From contig NC_057862.1 of assembly GCF_019393635.1 (NCBI RefSeq), positions 675,730,314 through 675,794,313 on the forward strand: a DNA stretch of 64,000 nucleotides, in the 5' to 3' direction. This stretch comes from Dromiciops gliroides (taxonomy: Eukaryota > Chordata > Mammalia > Microbiotheria > Microbiotheriidae). Position 1 is the stretch's first letter; every line of letters starts with the position of its first letter. This document shows, in pieces, positions 25,101 through 37,075 of this stretch. The position numbers and the translations under genes were made by a program. Below the pieces are notes generated by a model. The model made no database searches and was not told where the DNA came from. It saw nothing but the letters and a program-made list of their open reading frames with translations.

Positions 25101-28100
25101 TCTGAGTAAAACAAAGTAGCTATGGAAGTTTTAGCTTATTTGCTGATAATCTGAACATTCAGAACATGGGGAATTGATGAAGTAAAGTGATATGCTGGTC
25201 CTGATTTTGACCAATGAAAAATGAATGAGTACTGATATAAAGATGATGGAAATCTTGCAAGGAAATGACTATGGTATTTTTCCTGATACATATAAAGAGA
25301 AGGACATCAGGTACAGTTTGAAGGGGCCAAGGCATGGAAATTGGAATAATTGTTGCCATTTTATTATTTATTTATAAACGGATATAGAGGATGGCATAGC
25401 CAAGATTCTACAGGATAACTTGTATTGAGAGGGAAGCTCTGAAGAAAGAAACATTGAGGATTAGGGAAGAAATCACATTTTTTTTTTTGCAGGGCAATGA
25501 AGGTTAAGTGACTTGCCCAGGGTCACACTGCTAGTAAGTGTTAAGTGTCTGAGACCAGATTTGAACTCAGTTCCTCCTGAATCCAGGGCCAGTGCTTTAT
25601 CCATTGCACCATCTAGCTGCCCCCAAAGCAATCACTTCTGATGGGCAAAATGGAACTTTCCTAAGAGACACAGAACACGCAAATTCTTCTAGTGATGTCA
25701 GGAAAGTTGAGGACCAGAACAAGCTGAGCATTGTAATGAAATTCGAGGATAACAAAAGGCAAAGAAAATTGCATTGGTAATAAGAGTTTCCTCATCTGGG
25801 AGCTCTCCATAGCAATGAAATCCACCTAAAGTCCCAATCACTCTCCTTTTCTGCATCTACCCAGAAGAATGATGTGCAGATAGGAAATGGCAGAAAATGA
25901 TGAACAGGGAATTAAAATCCACATTAGCTGAGGAAATGATAGGAGAGAAAATGGCTGGTCTCACAATGATTTCAAGCCATGAGTTACAGTTAAAGTTGAT
26001 CCCAGGTTAATGAGAGAACTTTTGGTGTGATCATCAAACTCTTATCGGTTTGGAGCCAACCATGTAAACAAGGAGTTTGTTATTGGAATAGAAAAAGGCA
26101 AAGGTGCTTTCAGTTTTCAGAAGGGCAAAGAATTAGGATTCTTCCTAAAATAGAAATATACATTTGGCAGATTTATTTTAAGTTAGAATAGTTAGTTTAT
26201 GCCTTGAATTATTGGGATACAAAGAGACTTCTAAAGACTGTAATTAGTAATTAGCTAAAGCTAAAGAGAGAAATTTAATAGAGTTCGATATAAAGTTCTT
26301 CACTTTCATTAAAAAGAGTTAAGTAGGGGCAGCTAGATGGTACAGTGGTTAAAGCACCGGCCCTGAATTCAGGAGTACCTGAGTTCAAAAATCCGGCCTC
26401 AGACATTTGACACTTACTAGCTGTGTGACCCTGGGCAAGTCACTTAACCCCCATTGCCTGCAAAAAAACCCACAAAACAACAACAACAAAAAAAGAGTTA
26501 AGTATCCAATAATATATTGGGCTGGACACCAATTAATGGGGAAAAAAGACTTGAGTGTTTTAGTTCCTGCCTATTTCCTCCAATGGAGGAAGAGGTGAAA
26601 GGTAATTTGTGGGGAGGAGAAGGAAGCAGAGCAAAAGAAATACCCAAAATTTGAAAAGAAAACTTTTAGCTGTGCTCCCTAAAAATGATTGATGTGGACA
26701 GAAAGGAGAGAAAGGTAAATATCACATAAGCTCTGCCAGATCTGATTGGTTAGAAAATTGCTGCCTTCAGGGAGTCCCCACACTGAAAGTATAAATAGTT
26801 CTGGATAATAACTTGCAATTCTAGTCAATCCTTACCAACCTTTCCAATCAATAGCTAGCAACTGTTAATGAAGAGAGGAAAGAGACTTCTTTCTATTCCA
26901 GCCACTAATTCGTTTCCATTATTTTGTTTTCTTTTACCTATGAAAAATTTCTTTGGAAATGTTCCAAAATCATCTGAATTGGACAAATAGGAAAAGGGAT
27001 CTGCCTTAGTTAGAACATGGTAGATAAAGAGGCTTGCCTGCTCCAATGGCCTGATTAGGTGATAGTATTGGGAAGGGTTTGCATGTGAGCCCCAGCATGA
27101 ATTGGTAGTGTTGACACTGATCTAGAGACAGAGAATTGGGGACATTTGTGAACAGGATTGCCTACCTGATATTTTTCTTTCATGGGATCATTTGCAAATC
27201 TGTGTCCCTGGATTAAATTGCCCTAGTCATTATTATTCCCAAATCCCTTGTTAGCACCTGCATGTTTGATATTGGTCTGGGTACTGTACCTAACAAGGAG
27301 GGGGATTGGCACAAGGTGCCAATATGGGAAAACATATCCAAGCCAAAGCTGCTTCTGTTTTCTAAGAAGTTCTCAAAGACTCTTGTAGTTGGCAAGGAGC
27401 TCTGAAGCTCCCTCCTCCAATTTGTATCTGAGCAGAAAGCTCTCAAATCCCAGAGAAGTAGTTATCCAGTAGTTATCCAGCCCAGTTTATCTGGGAAGAT
27501 GGGAATGGGCTTCATTGTTCACTTCCCACTGATAAATATCACCTTATTTCTGGTCAGCAGAGACTAGTCTTGGCTAAGGAAGATCCCAAATTAGCCCCAA
27601 TTAGGGCCTTTACCTGTGATACCTAGGAATTCCTCTGTCTAGTGTGATAAAATAATGGGATTAATCTCCAGGTGGGTCTTTGAGTATCCGCTAAATCCCA
27701 TTATTAGATTTTAAACATCACACTAGAGTTCAGAGATAACAACACAATTGCTACACTTAATTGCTCCATGACATATCTGAGGTCATAGAGAAGCACCCTA
27801 ACCTTAAGTTTGAGCTGATTAGATACTGAAGATACCTCATGGGGAAAAAATAGTGGTATACTCAATACAATCCTGGGGCATGGTGCATGAAGCTATCAGT
27901 GAGGAACACCTCCTACCAGTGCAAATCAGCACCTGCCCATCAACTTGGAGCCAAGACAGTTCCTGGGGACCCTGAAAGATTAAATACCTGACCTACGGTA
28001 ATAATATAGGATGAATCAGGGGCTGGACTTGAACCCTGGTCTTCCTGACTCAAGAACCAGCTCCTTATCTAATCCAACATGCTGCCTCTCATGAAGAAAA

Positions 28101-28884
28101 CATGTAAATACCCAATTTAATTCTGTGAACAGAGACATGACAGCAGCCATGAGGAATTGGAACCCTCAATATGAGGACTGTCTTTGCTTTCCTCCATCCC
28201 TTTTTTTCCACCATCTCCTAGGTGCCAACCTGGATAGCTCATGTCCTTCCCTCCTCTTCTCTTCCTCATGGATTAAGGTCGTCTCAAGAATTCCTTAGCA
28301 TTCAAGGACCTTAGAGCCAGATATGGGATTCCCCTTCCTTTATTTCTTACAGTGTCCTGACTCTTGTAGTCTAAATGTCTATAAGGCCTAATAATTCTTG
28401 CTTGATGAATGGATATAAGCCAGGGACCATTGTCTCAGATCAATTGGCTTTTCTTCCTGAACCTTTCCTCTAACTGATTCTGATTGGTTGGGGTCACTTC
28501 AGATTCACCCCCATGACTCAAGGCTCCAAGTTGTCTTCTTATCTGTGTGCTCCTGTGGGTTTCTTCACTCTGTATTGCAGTCTCCCCATGAAACTAGGAG
28601 TTCCTTGAGGTCAGGCGCTGTGCCTGCTCCCATTAGACTAGTATCCAGAGGGTAGAAAACAGGATCTTCCCTATCACCCCCATTAAACCAGGGGTGGGGG
28701 TGAGGCAGGAGACTTTGTGTCTCCCTTATCAGACTAAGCTAAGGACTGAACTTCCCACAACAGACTTGGAGCTCTATATCCCTCCCCTGCTTCCCTCTGA
28801 CTCACCTGCTTGTGTCTTCCTGAAAGCAAACAGCATCAGAATAAGCATCCATGATGAGAATGACCTCCTCCTCCAGTTTCCCAT
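19123..28884 (-). CDS. MHC class I-like glycoprotein, gene 1 (six exons, intact)
   Basis: Seen: six coding exons, signal 28884-28806, alpha1 24042-23782, alpha2 22791-22525, alpha3 20810-20532, membrane 20339-20220, tail 19157-19123 (TAG). All introns are phase 1 with GT-AG ends; exon lengths total 1041 nt (346 aa) with no internal stop. Residues 1-26 are a signal peptide, 27-113 alpha1 (VIDDIQWLSYDK matches the class I VGYVDDTQFVRFD strand), 114-202 alpha2 with the disulfide cysteines 62 apart, 203-295 the Ig C1 alpha3 domain (LSCLATGFYPR, CVVEH), then a membrane helix and an 11-residue tail. N-glycosylation sequons are NYT, NSS and NGT. The start ATG has A at -3 and G at +4. Known: this fold pairs with beta2-microglobulin at the cell surface and displays ligands to lymphocytes. 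Inferred: a non-classical class I gene, perhaps of the marsupial UT family; alpha1 does not resemble CD1, though alpha3 shares CD1's LPNxDxTFYL pattern. Its paralogue is at 48133-54854. Confidence 0.85.
19565..19830. mobile_element. two MIR/SINE-like relics
   Basis: A minus-strand piece (AAGTGACTTGCTCAGGGTCA) to about 19690 and a plus-strand piece (GAGTTCAAATCCAGATTC) at 19735-19820. Confidence 0.5.
19827..19857. repeat. C-rich tract with CGCG
   Basis: CGCGCCCCGCGC followed by a run of about 18 C, next to an A run, at the end of a SINE-like relic in gene 1 intron 5. Confidence 0.85.
20220..20339 (-). CDS. gene 1 exon 5, connecting peptide and membrane helix
   Basis: 120 bp after a CTTCTCCTGCAG acceptor. 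It encodes a proline-rich connector (VPVKPPKKW), a hydrophobic helix (AMVISILVVFILGLSCA) and a basic stop-transfer stretch (WNNKKKT). Donor GTGTGT. The paralogous exon in gene 2 has the same length and layout. Confidence 0.85.
20532..20810 (-). CDS. gene 1 exon 4, alpha3 Ig C1 domain
   Basis: 279 bp, 93 codons, the usual length for class I alpha3. It contains LSCLATGFYPRS and GYNCVVEH, the two cysteines of the Ig C1 fold, and an NGT sequon just before the first cysteine. The acceptor follows CTTCTTCCCAAAG; the donor is GTGAGT. Confidence 0.9.
21450..21650 (+). mobile_element. MIR-like relic in gene 1 intron 3
   Basis: CATTTCTCTGAACCTCAGTTTCC and GATGACCTCTAAGGTCCCTT; an ancient SINE. Confidence 0.6.
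22525..22791 (-). CDS. gene 1 exon 3, alpha2 domain
   Basis: 267 bp between a TTTTTCTCCAG acceptor and a GTGAGT donor. It starts NYTLQYFLGCELDD, equivalent to the class I SHTLQ..YGCD strand. The two alpha2 cysteines (GCELDD and KKYCVG) are both present, and the DG turn and the tryptophan matching W133 are kept. Confidence 0.85.
23305..23456 (-). mobile_element. SINE in gene 1 intron 2
   Basis: Flanked by a 12-bp target duplication TAAGTTCAATAT (23293-23304, 23457-23468). Unit B lacks it: the matching text near 51090-51110 is uninterrupted. Confidence 0.9.
23782..24042 (-). CDS. gene 1 exon 2, alpha1 domain
   Basis: 261 bp, entered through a CTGTCATTTAG acceptor and closed by GTAAGT. It encodes the first half of the ligand platform: beta strands to VIDDIQWLSYDK, then a helix ending near LIQFLTADD. 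It has no cysteine and no glycosylation sequon. The usual class I N86 sequon is absent here, but an NYT sequon opens the next exon. Confidence 0.85.
24812..24895. repeat. 45-bp tandem duplication
   Basis: TAGGTGTGAGAATGGTAGCT occurs at about 24812 and again at about 24856, with one changed base in the following CATAGTACTGTGG / CTTAGTACTGTGG. Confidence 0.8.
25479..25624 (-). mobile_element. SINE in gene 1 intron 1
   Basis: Full body and head on the minus strand, AATCAC-type flanks. Confidence 0.85.
26326..26489 (+). mobile_element. SINE in gene 1 intron 1
   Basis: Complete copy with A-rich tail and a perfect 15-bp target duplication AAAAAGAGTTAAGTA (26311-26325, 26490-26504). Confidence 0.95.
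28806..28884 (-). CDS. gene 1 exon 1, signal peptide
   Basis: Encodes 26 residues: MGNWRRR, then a hydrophobic core (LILMLFAF) and RKTQA before a GTGAGT donor in phase 1. The same pattern recurs in gene 2 (MVNWWRR...LILMLFAFRETQA) and in both plus-strand relics, which supports this start. Intron 1 is about 4.8 kb. Confidence 0.8.
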
Positions 28885-29221
28885 CTTGTTCTATAGGTGA
28901 CTGGGCTCCTCCACACCAGCCCAATTATGGCATGCTGGGGAGAATGGAGAAGAACTCTGAAGTGGTTGTCAAAGATGTCAGGATTTGGATACTCTCATCT
29001 CCATTTGCTCACCCTCTCCATCCTTACAAAAATAGATGAAGCAGAGAAGAGAAAAGAGACAGGAGTCCTCATATTTCACAAATAAACTCATTCAACCAAC
29101 TGACTTCTGGTCCTCACCCAAAGTACTCTTCTCCACACTTCCTGTATGGTTCCCACTTCATGTTCCTTTAGTAGGAATGTCTTAGCTTTCCCTGGAATGT
29201 ATTTGCACTCTACACTCTCAG

Positions 29222-29861
29222 AAGGTTCTACCATAAGTTTGGCACAAATAGTTCTCATGAACATTTGCTGGGTAAAGTCTCTAAATTTGCACGTCTCATA
29301 TTCCTTTTGAGATACTAAAATTCTGCTTGCATCATAGAGCATAGTGGATTCTTTGATTTGGGCACACCATGCTGGGCAGTCCTTTGCCACTGTCTCCCAT
29401 GCTATGCAATCAATTCCAAATTTCTCCAGAGAGACCTTGATAGTGTCCTTGTATCACCTCTTCTGACTTCCATGTGTGCACTTGTCTTTTCTGTAAAATA
29501 GCCTTTGGGGGAGATATTTTTGGCATCCAAACAATGTAGACAGCCCATCAGAGTTGTGTTCTGCAGTAGAGTTTGGATGCTTGAGTTCAGCTTGAGAAAG
29601 GACCTGAGTGTCTGGTACTTTATCTTGTCAGGTGATCTTCAGAGTCTTCCTAAGACAGTCCAAATAGAAGTAATTCAGTTTCCTGGCATGTTGCTGGTAG
29701 ACTGTCCAGGTTTCACAGGTATATAACAACAAGGTCAGCACAGTTGCTCTGTAGACCTTCAGTTTTGTGGGCCAGCCAATACCTCTGCTCCACACTTGCC
29801 TTCAGAGCCGTCAAAACACTGAGCTTGCTCTGACAATGCATGTATCAACCTCATCATCCAT
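29222..29861 (-). mobile_element. RTE-like LINE, 3' part
   Basis: Minus-strand LINE text (for example CTGGTAGACTGTCCAGGTTTC on the plus strand). It continues at 36125 after the ERV. Its left edge coincides with the end of unit A. The clade call (RTE-like) is from memory of marsupial repeats and is uncertain. Confidence 0.55.
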
Positions 29862-29986
29862 TGTAATAAAAAAGAAAGAAACTGGGAAGCCTCTCTGGTC
29901 AAAGAAACCAACCTTTATTAGGAGAAACAAAGGTGGGGGTTCTACATTCCACCTGGTATGGTTTAACTGTATCAAGATTAAATGTA
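29862..29986 (-). repeat. LTR edge of the fossil ERV (left side)
   Basis: About 125 bp matching the left edge of 35010-36124: both have AAGAAACTGG.AAGC.TCTCTGG, AAAGAAACCAAC and GGAGAAACAAAG-type text. The match fades where a SINE is inserted at 29987. Confidence 0.6.
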
Positions 29987-30141
29987 GGGGCGGCTAGATG
30001 GCACAGTGGATAGAGCACCGGCCCTGGAGTCAGGAGTACCTGAGTTCAAATCCGGCCTCAGACACTTAACACTTACTAGCTGTGTGATCCTGGGCAAGTC
30101 ACTTAACCCCAATTGCCTCACTAAAAAAAAAAAAAAAAAAA
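29987..30141 (+). mobile_element. SINE inside the ERV
   Basis: Complete copy with 13-bp target duplication AAGATTAAATGTA (29974-29986, 30142-30154). Confidence 0.95.
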
Positions 30142-32507
30142 AAGATTAAATGTAAACGTTCCAAATGGCATGTTATTGTAGTCATTAAAGAAAAGGCTAA
30201 CTGAAAAAAAAGTCCAGGCACATTAACAGTAATTGACAGTAACTTAAAGTTGCTTCTTGCAAACAAATATAAGAGAAATAACAATATGAAAAATAGTAAT
30301 GAGTCATAGGAACAGAATGTCAAAAAATTAAGATGAATTTATTAGCAATTATTGAATGAAAGTCTGAAGGACTGTAGGTACTTCAGTGTTGAATCACTAA
30401 GGGAAATATGAGCAATAGAAATAAATGAAGGATAAGTATTAAAGAAAAACTTATTGACACAAAACCTAAACCACCAAAAGAAAATTGATTTCTTTGAACC
30501 TATATAAAATGTAGAGAGCAAGAAGACAAATGAAGTGAGCATGTAACTAAAAATAAAAGGAACAAATTGAAAACAAAGCAAAAACGAATTGACAAAATCT
30601 AGAACAGGTCTGACGTGCCTTGGTTGTGCTACTCTGTCCACAATAACTTGTAGTTCCAAATATGACGTGGAGTTGTTTCTTTGTTTCCATTTAGTGTTGA
30701 GTTGTCTTCCAGGTGAATGCCAAAAGGTACTTGACATATTCACTGATCAGAAAACTGAAAAAGGCTTAGCATAAATCAATACGAGTAAAAACAATTTAGC
30801 TCTACCTGAAGGGGACTAAATATATCCTGAATAATCTGTATTAGGTACCTAGAATGGCATAGGAATTAATAGCACAGAGATCTTACATAGAGAGTAACAA
30901 TGGAGTGGTTATCATCAGAGACTGATCCAGATGTTTCAGAGTTCCTTTATCAATGAAAAATGGTCCAGATGAGCAGTTCTTTACCTTATTAATTTAACTT
31001 CATAGAGCTTTTACATGAAAAACAGTAGTAAAACTAATGCTGATAATTGCAAAACACTTTTGAAAATATATAAACTATAATTTCAGAAATGATAGATGGT
31101 ATTAATTAATAGTAATATTTTTCACAACATCATTAATCTTGCCAATTTTACAACAATAATTTTAATGTCCAAGTTGTAGTTTTAAAGACACTGTAATTTC
31201 AAAGAAGGATCACCTTTTATATCAAGCAACAGACAAGGCTGTTCTTAAAAGCCTCACATTATTAGAAAAACTAGCCCAAACTATTCAGAGGAAACTGCTT
31301 AGTAGTGGCTCAAGTTATACTAGTTGTTACAAATACAGAGAGAGAGAATAAGGCGAACAGTCAACAGTAACTAAGTATACACTCCACATCTCTTTCAATG
31401 TTATTAAATAGTTGGCATGAGCAGCAATGAGTCATCACTATTGTTAAAGCATCAACATTGAGTTATTTAGAATCAGGAAGTCCACATGTTCCCAATTTTG
31501 TGTTGTAAGCCATCCTTCTCCTCCCCAAGACCTACATACTTCATTCTGAATGGTACTAATGTTTCTCCATGGCATAGAATTGAGTGGAGAAAACCCAATC
31601 TGTCTCAGGTTAGTCCTGAAATTTCTCTGCTCCTGATCAGCCTGGTTCTCCTACAATGTTTAACAAGGTCATATTTTTTCTGCAGTAAAAAAAAAATCTA
31701 AGGGTTTGCTTTTGCCTGCTTTGGACTCAAGTGCAGGTGTTATTTCAAGTCTTGAGATCCTGGTTACTCCATTTCTTTTCTTTCTTTTTCTTATCCCTTT
31801 GAAAAATGCACAGAGCTATGATTTTGAACTCACTAATATTCTTCTCATCCAACTCAGGACAATTATTCATGAAAAAACTTTGATTTCTGAGGATGACTGA
31901 TTTGCAAAAGCTGTATTAATGATTCTAGGATCTTTGCCATTTTACAGTCAATCATAAACTTCATTCGGGGGCTCTTTCTCTTCTTGCTTAGTTTCCTGAA
32001 ACTTACTAAAATTTTCTGCTAGAGCCTTTTATGCTTGAACCAGCCTATTCTCAAGTATAAGAAGGTTATTCTCCAGATTCCCCTCAAGTTCGGAGGTCTG
32101 GAGATTATATTCAAAGAGAGGTGATTGGCAATTCCCCCAGCTTGGCTATTTGTCTTCACTATGAAATCTGATAAATACCAATAAATCTATGGCTTGGGTA
32201 GCCAGTCCAAGCAATTCTCTAATATGCAAGTGAAAAAAAAAAGAGATGACAGATTCAATTTCCTCAGACAACTACAACAAAGAAAAGAGTTGACCACTAT
32301 GATCACAAATCACCCAAGAAGGTTAGAAAGGGGTAATTATTTTTAAAAAGGTTTATAACTTAAGTAACTAACCTAAATGTTTCTAAGTAGAAAAAATAAC
32401 TATTTCTAATTTAAACAGCTCATCTGAAGGGTTTCCTAATGTACAAAGTGTGATCACAAAAAATGGAGAAGAAAGAGAAGATAACTTCACCACCCATTCC
32501 TTCCCCC

Positions 32508-32643
32508 CACCCCCATGGGCTACTAGGGTTAAGTGACTTGCTCAGGGTCACACAGCTAGTGTCAAGTGTCTGAGGTCACATTTGAACTCAGGTCCTCCTG
32601 AATCCCGGGCCAGTGCTTTATCCACTGTGCCACCTAGCTGCCC
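32508..32643 (-). mobile_element. SINE inside the ERV
   Basis: TAAGTGACTTGCTCAGGGTC ... CCACTGTGCCACCTAGCTGCC; flanked by CACCACC / CACCACCTATTCC-type text. Confidence 0.85.
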
Positions 32644-33410
32644 ACACCACCTATTCCTTTTAACCAGTTTATGGTTTCAATATCTGGTTAAAGAATAAAA
32701 TCGAAGAATTAAAAAGAATTCTGATTAGAACAATATATCAAGGTAATACATACACAGTACAAACATTTCAATGGGGCCTGTCATACCCTATGTGAGATTT
32801 CTTTTCTAACTGACTACATGACCCTCTATGAAGTTAGCTGTAACTTTTCTCTGAGTCTGTAGTTATCTAGACATGTCACATACAGCAATTAACAAGGATA
32901 GAGTTCTCTTTTTTGAAGGAACCTATTAGATAACACCCTGCTAGACTAAAGTATTGTTGTTTACATAAACTGAATAAGCAGGGACCTCATTATATTTGTT
33001 ACAGTGTTGTCAAGCAACTCTATGAGGACCTTAATTTCCCCTTTCAATAAAGAATTGAAACTGCTCGAGCCATGATGTCACCAGGTACTCCTGTAGCTCA
33101 GCATCTGGCTGTTTGCTGCACCTAACCTTTGCGCTACACCTCTCATCTACAGCAAAGAGAGTACTGAATAAATCCCTAAACTCTGAATTCTACTGGCTGC
33201 AGTAACAAGATCCTAATGACCCTAACCAATTGGTAACCAGAGGCAAGACCAGGCAGCTTGCTGTACCTTGTAAGTATGGGCCCTAGGAGGTTGTTTCTTG
33301 GGTTGAAGACAAACCCACCCTCAACAGTCTGTATTTTTGTAGTGAATCCCACACAGAGTCAAGCTAATTTCCCTATGTCTGACTCTGTCTCTTTACACAG
33401 ACCAATCAGA

Positions 33411-33707
<297 letters not shown>

Positions 33708-33845
33708 TTTGTGAGGCAATTGGGGTTCAGTGACTTGCCCAGGGCCACACAGCTAGTAAGTGTCAATTGTCTGAGGTCAGATTTGAACTCAGCTACTCCT
33801 GACTCCAGGGCTGGTGCTCTATCCACTGTGCCACCTAGCTGTCCC
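33708..33845 (-). mobile_element. SINE inside the ERV, tail expanded to GAAA
   Basis: SINE body on the minus strand; its tail is a long TTTC tract (plus strand) at 33411-33707. Confidence 0.9.
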
Positions 33846-34359
33846 AGATTTCTTTCTTAATAAGACTTCCTTAGAATCCCTAATGTAAATTCTAGAATCT
33901 AAAACAATCTAAAATTGTAAGAATCTGGTACTAGTCAGATAAAGCAAGCAGATAGAGAACAAAAAAATGAAATGTTTAATTATTTTCCTCTTCTGCAAAT
34001 TTAGTTTCTAATTACTTTTATATCTTAGTTTCCTGTTTTTAAGGTTTTTCTCTTTTGATTGCTAAAAGGAAAGGCATAAGTACACCATACTCAAATCATA
34101 GTTTTAGAATCTCCAATCACAATTTTAGTCTAAAATTATTTATTATCTGTCCTTTATCTCTACAACCTTTAATGTGACCAGCATTGGAAATAGAAAAGAG
34201 AGATTTGTTTTTTAGGAAGAGGTGCTGGGGAGAGGGAGGAGGCGGGGAGAAGTTGAAAGAGTTACAGTTCCTTGCTTTCTGGTGCTCAAAAGATTTCTCC
34301 ATACACTTTTATCTTTCTCTCTAAGTAGAAACCAGAGAGACATTAAGATGAAAAACATT

Positions 34360-34805
34360 GTTTTTATCATAAAATTATTTTCTATTTTCCAGTTTACATG
34401 TAAAGATAGTTCTCAACATTTGTTTGTATAAGATTTCTAGTTTCTAGTTCCAAATTTTTCCCTTCCTACCTTTCTGCCCCCCTCCCCAAGATGGAAAGCA
34501 ATCTGATATAGGTTATATATGTACAATCCCATTAAATATATTTCTGCATTAGTCATGTCGTGAAAGAAAAATCAGAACAAACAGCAAAAATCTCAAAAAA
34601 GAAAAAGAAACAAAAAAGTAGAATCAGTCTGGTTCAATCTGTATCCTGATTCCACAGTTGTTTTTCTCTGGATGTGGAGAGCATTTTCTATCTTGAGTCC
34701 TTTGGAATTATTTTGGATCATTGTATTGCTGAGAAGACCCAAGTCTATCACAGTTGATCATCACGCAATGTCGTTGATACTGTGTACAATGTTCTCCTGG
34801 TTCTG
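34360..34805 (-). mobile_element. L1 3' fragment inside the ERV
   Basis: Closely similar to 43125-43540 (AATCTGATATAGGTTATAT, TCTGCATTAGTCATGT). Minus strand. Edges approximate. Confidence 0.7.
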
Positions 34806-35009
34806 CTCATTAAGACGAACAATTTAGCAAGAGAAACAGAGAAGAATCTAAAGTCATAGCCTTTCCTGAGTTCAGAGAGGAATGGACCGGTGAGAAGATT
34901 CTAGGTCCAGGGTTCCCGGGAGAAGGAACCTGTTCTGTAATCCCCAAAGTATTCACCAGGGTTCCTAGGAACCCCGAGTCCAATCTTTTGTCCCTTACAG
35001 TTGCCAAGC

Positions 35010-36124
35010 TGTAAAAAAAGAAACTGGAAAGCTTCTCTGGGCAAAGAAACCAACTTTCATTAAGAGAAACAAAGTTAGGGTCTACAATCCACCCAGTAAG
35101 GTCTGAGACCTCCAGATACAGAATAATTCACAGTTACATATAGTTTTCTTTGTCCCCGTCTAGTAGGGGGAAAAAACTTGCTATTACTGTGAGATTTAAA
35201 ATTGGATATTAGATCATAAACCTCCCCTACTTAACCCTTCCCTTAATTCATCTCCCAGACTAGTAAATGGAAGAAGCTTCTGGTTTTCTAGATAGAGCCT
35301 TTATTGTATATAAGGTGTTGTTGATTAGAAGGATAGGAAAACAGAAATACAGTACAAATCGTCTTAAATCTAGGCTTAGTCTATATTCCTTATAAAAACT
35401 CACCAAACCGATTTAGGCCACCTTTGGAGTGAGTCAGACCATCTGTGCCGCGCCGCCCGGAGTCCCGCCAAGCCGGCAAAAAAGGCTACTCCCCTTCTCT
35501 CCACCCCGGAAGTCAAAAAACCCGGCAGGCAGTCTGACATGCGCAGCAGGCGGACTGTACCCGGCAGGCAGTCTGACATGCGCAGCAGGCGGACTGTACC
35601 CGGCAGGCAGTCTGACATGCGCAGCAGGCGGACTGTTCATCTCCTCCCCAAAAGGGTGGTCCTTGAAAAACTGGCGTCTTTCAGTTATCCTAGCCGACTG
35701 TTAAAAACTTTCATATTTTACCACATTTCATACATTTGTTTTTACCAGTAGGTTGTTGAGAAATGGGGAGTCCTTTTGGGTAGCAAGTGGGGTAAATGAC
35801 ATTTTATTATAAAGATGATTAATGTAGTCAAGATAATTAGTACAGTCAAACACAAGCATAGTGATTATGATTATAATTATATACTTCTTATAGTGATTAC
35901 TATTACATTCTTTATTATTAATAGTTAGGTTGACTAACACGGACATTTTCCTGGGACTGTACCATAATTTGCTCACACACAGGTGTCTATTTTAATGTGC
36001 GACTATGCTCTCACTATAAATAACACAGTTATTTCTTATCCTAATGATTATAGCTGATAAAAGATTAACAAGGCAACACAGAGGAAAGCAATCAAGGCAT
36101 TGATTATTGATCTTTTTCCTTTCA
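35010..36124 (-). repeat. LTR of the fossil ERV (right side)
   Basis: About 1.1 kb on the minus strand, starting TGAAAGG and ending TTTTTTTACA. It carries a GC- and CpG-rich block with three 39-bp tandem repeats (35521-35637), a TATA-like stretch (TTTTTATAAGG near 35393) and an AATAAA near 35302. This order fits U3-R-U5. Confidence 0.65.
35521..35637. repeat. three 39-bp tandem repeats in the LTR
   Basis: Three near-identical 39-bp units starting CCCGGCAGGCAGTCTGACAT, at 35521, 35560 and 35599. Each holds CATGCGCAGC. The surrounding 35430-35640 is the most CpG-rich DNA of the window. Confidence 0.9.
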
Positions 36125-37075
36125 CTATGTGGACATCCCTGGAAAGTATACTGCCAATGTAAGTGACCTTACCTACAACATTCAATATTTCTCCCTTTGA
36201 TATAGCCAATGGTTCCATGTATGCATGATGTGGGACTGGCTTGTGAGGAACCTGTATTTTCTTAATGTTAGACCAAAATTAGCACAAGCAGCAGAGAATC
36301 AATCAATGATTTTTTGAATCTCAGCCTCAGAAGCTGCATTGAATGTATAATCATCTATAAACAAAAAGTCATGCATCAATTTCCCCTCTCATTTAGGCTT
36401 GGCTTATAGCCTTTTCAAGTTAAATAATTGACAATAACTGGGAGCTGTTCTTGATGCCATTTTCATCCTCATTTAAGGCATCTGATGACATTGCTGAAAA
36501 CATCATGCTAAAAAGCATGAGATCAGGTACACAGTCCTACTTCAATCCACTGGTGACTGGGAAAGCACAAGTATATCATCCTTATCAGAACCCTGGGCAA
36601 GAATTCCATCAAGAAACTGATGAGGGGCAGCTAGGTGGTGCAGTGGATAGGGCTCCGGCCCTGGATTCAGGAGGACCTGAGTTCAAATCCGACCTCGGAC
36701 ACTTGATACTTACTAGCTGTGTGACCCTGGGTAAGTCACTGAACCCCAATTGCCTCACCAAAAAGAAAAAAAGAAACTGATGAACAATACTGATGAAATT
36801 CTCTGGGCACCCACATTTTGCCAAAATTTTCCACAAGCCCTAAGAATAGAGAGTGTCAAAGGCCTTGATGCCATCAACAAATGTGTATAGGCCTGTCTTC
36901 TGATCCTGGCATTTCTCCTAGAGTTGTTGGGAAGCAAACACCATATCAATCATTCTCAGGTCCTTTCTGAAACTACACTAGCTCTCAGGTAGATGATCAT
37001 CTTCCAGGTGATTAAGGAGGACTCTGGCAAGAATCTTGCTAGCAAATACCAAGAGAGAGAAAACACTCTGTGATT
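36125..37075 (-). mobile_element. RTE-like LINE, reverse-transcriptase part
   Basis: Continuation of the LINE at 29222-29861. On the minus strand it shows non-LTR reverse transcriptase features: a KAFDTL-type motif near 36850-36870 and LWKILAKCGCPENF-like text. Decayed. A SINE splits it at 36624-36770. The right edge lies about 10 bp before unit B. Confidence 0.6.
36624..36770 (+). mobile_element. SINE inside the RTE-like LINE
   Basis: 13-bp target duplication AAGAAACTGATGA (36611-36623, 36771-36783); LINE text resumes after it. Confidence 0.95.

Larger units (their letters stand above)
6933..29220. repeat. tandem segmental duplication, unit A
   Basis: Aligns by eye, in the same orientation, with 37085-58290 across exons, introns and intergenic DNA. 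Left edge: CTCCATTTCACAT in both units (6957 and 37109). Right edge: GGAATGTCTTAG then TTTCCCTGGAAT in both. Unit A carries a 5.0 kb L1 insertion and a solo LTR that unit B lacks, and it lacks about 4.3 kb that unit B has. Confidence 0.85.

Noticed and set aside
35400-35751. Repetitive open frames with a 13-residue period
   Set aside because: The 39-bp LTR repeats are a multiple of three, so all frames look periodic; no protein is implied.
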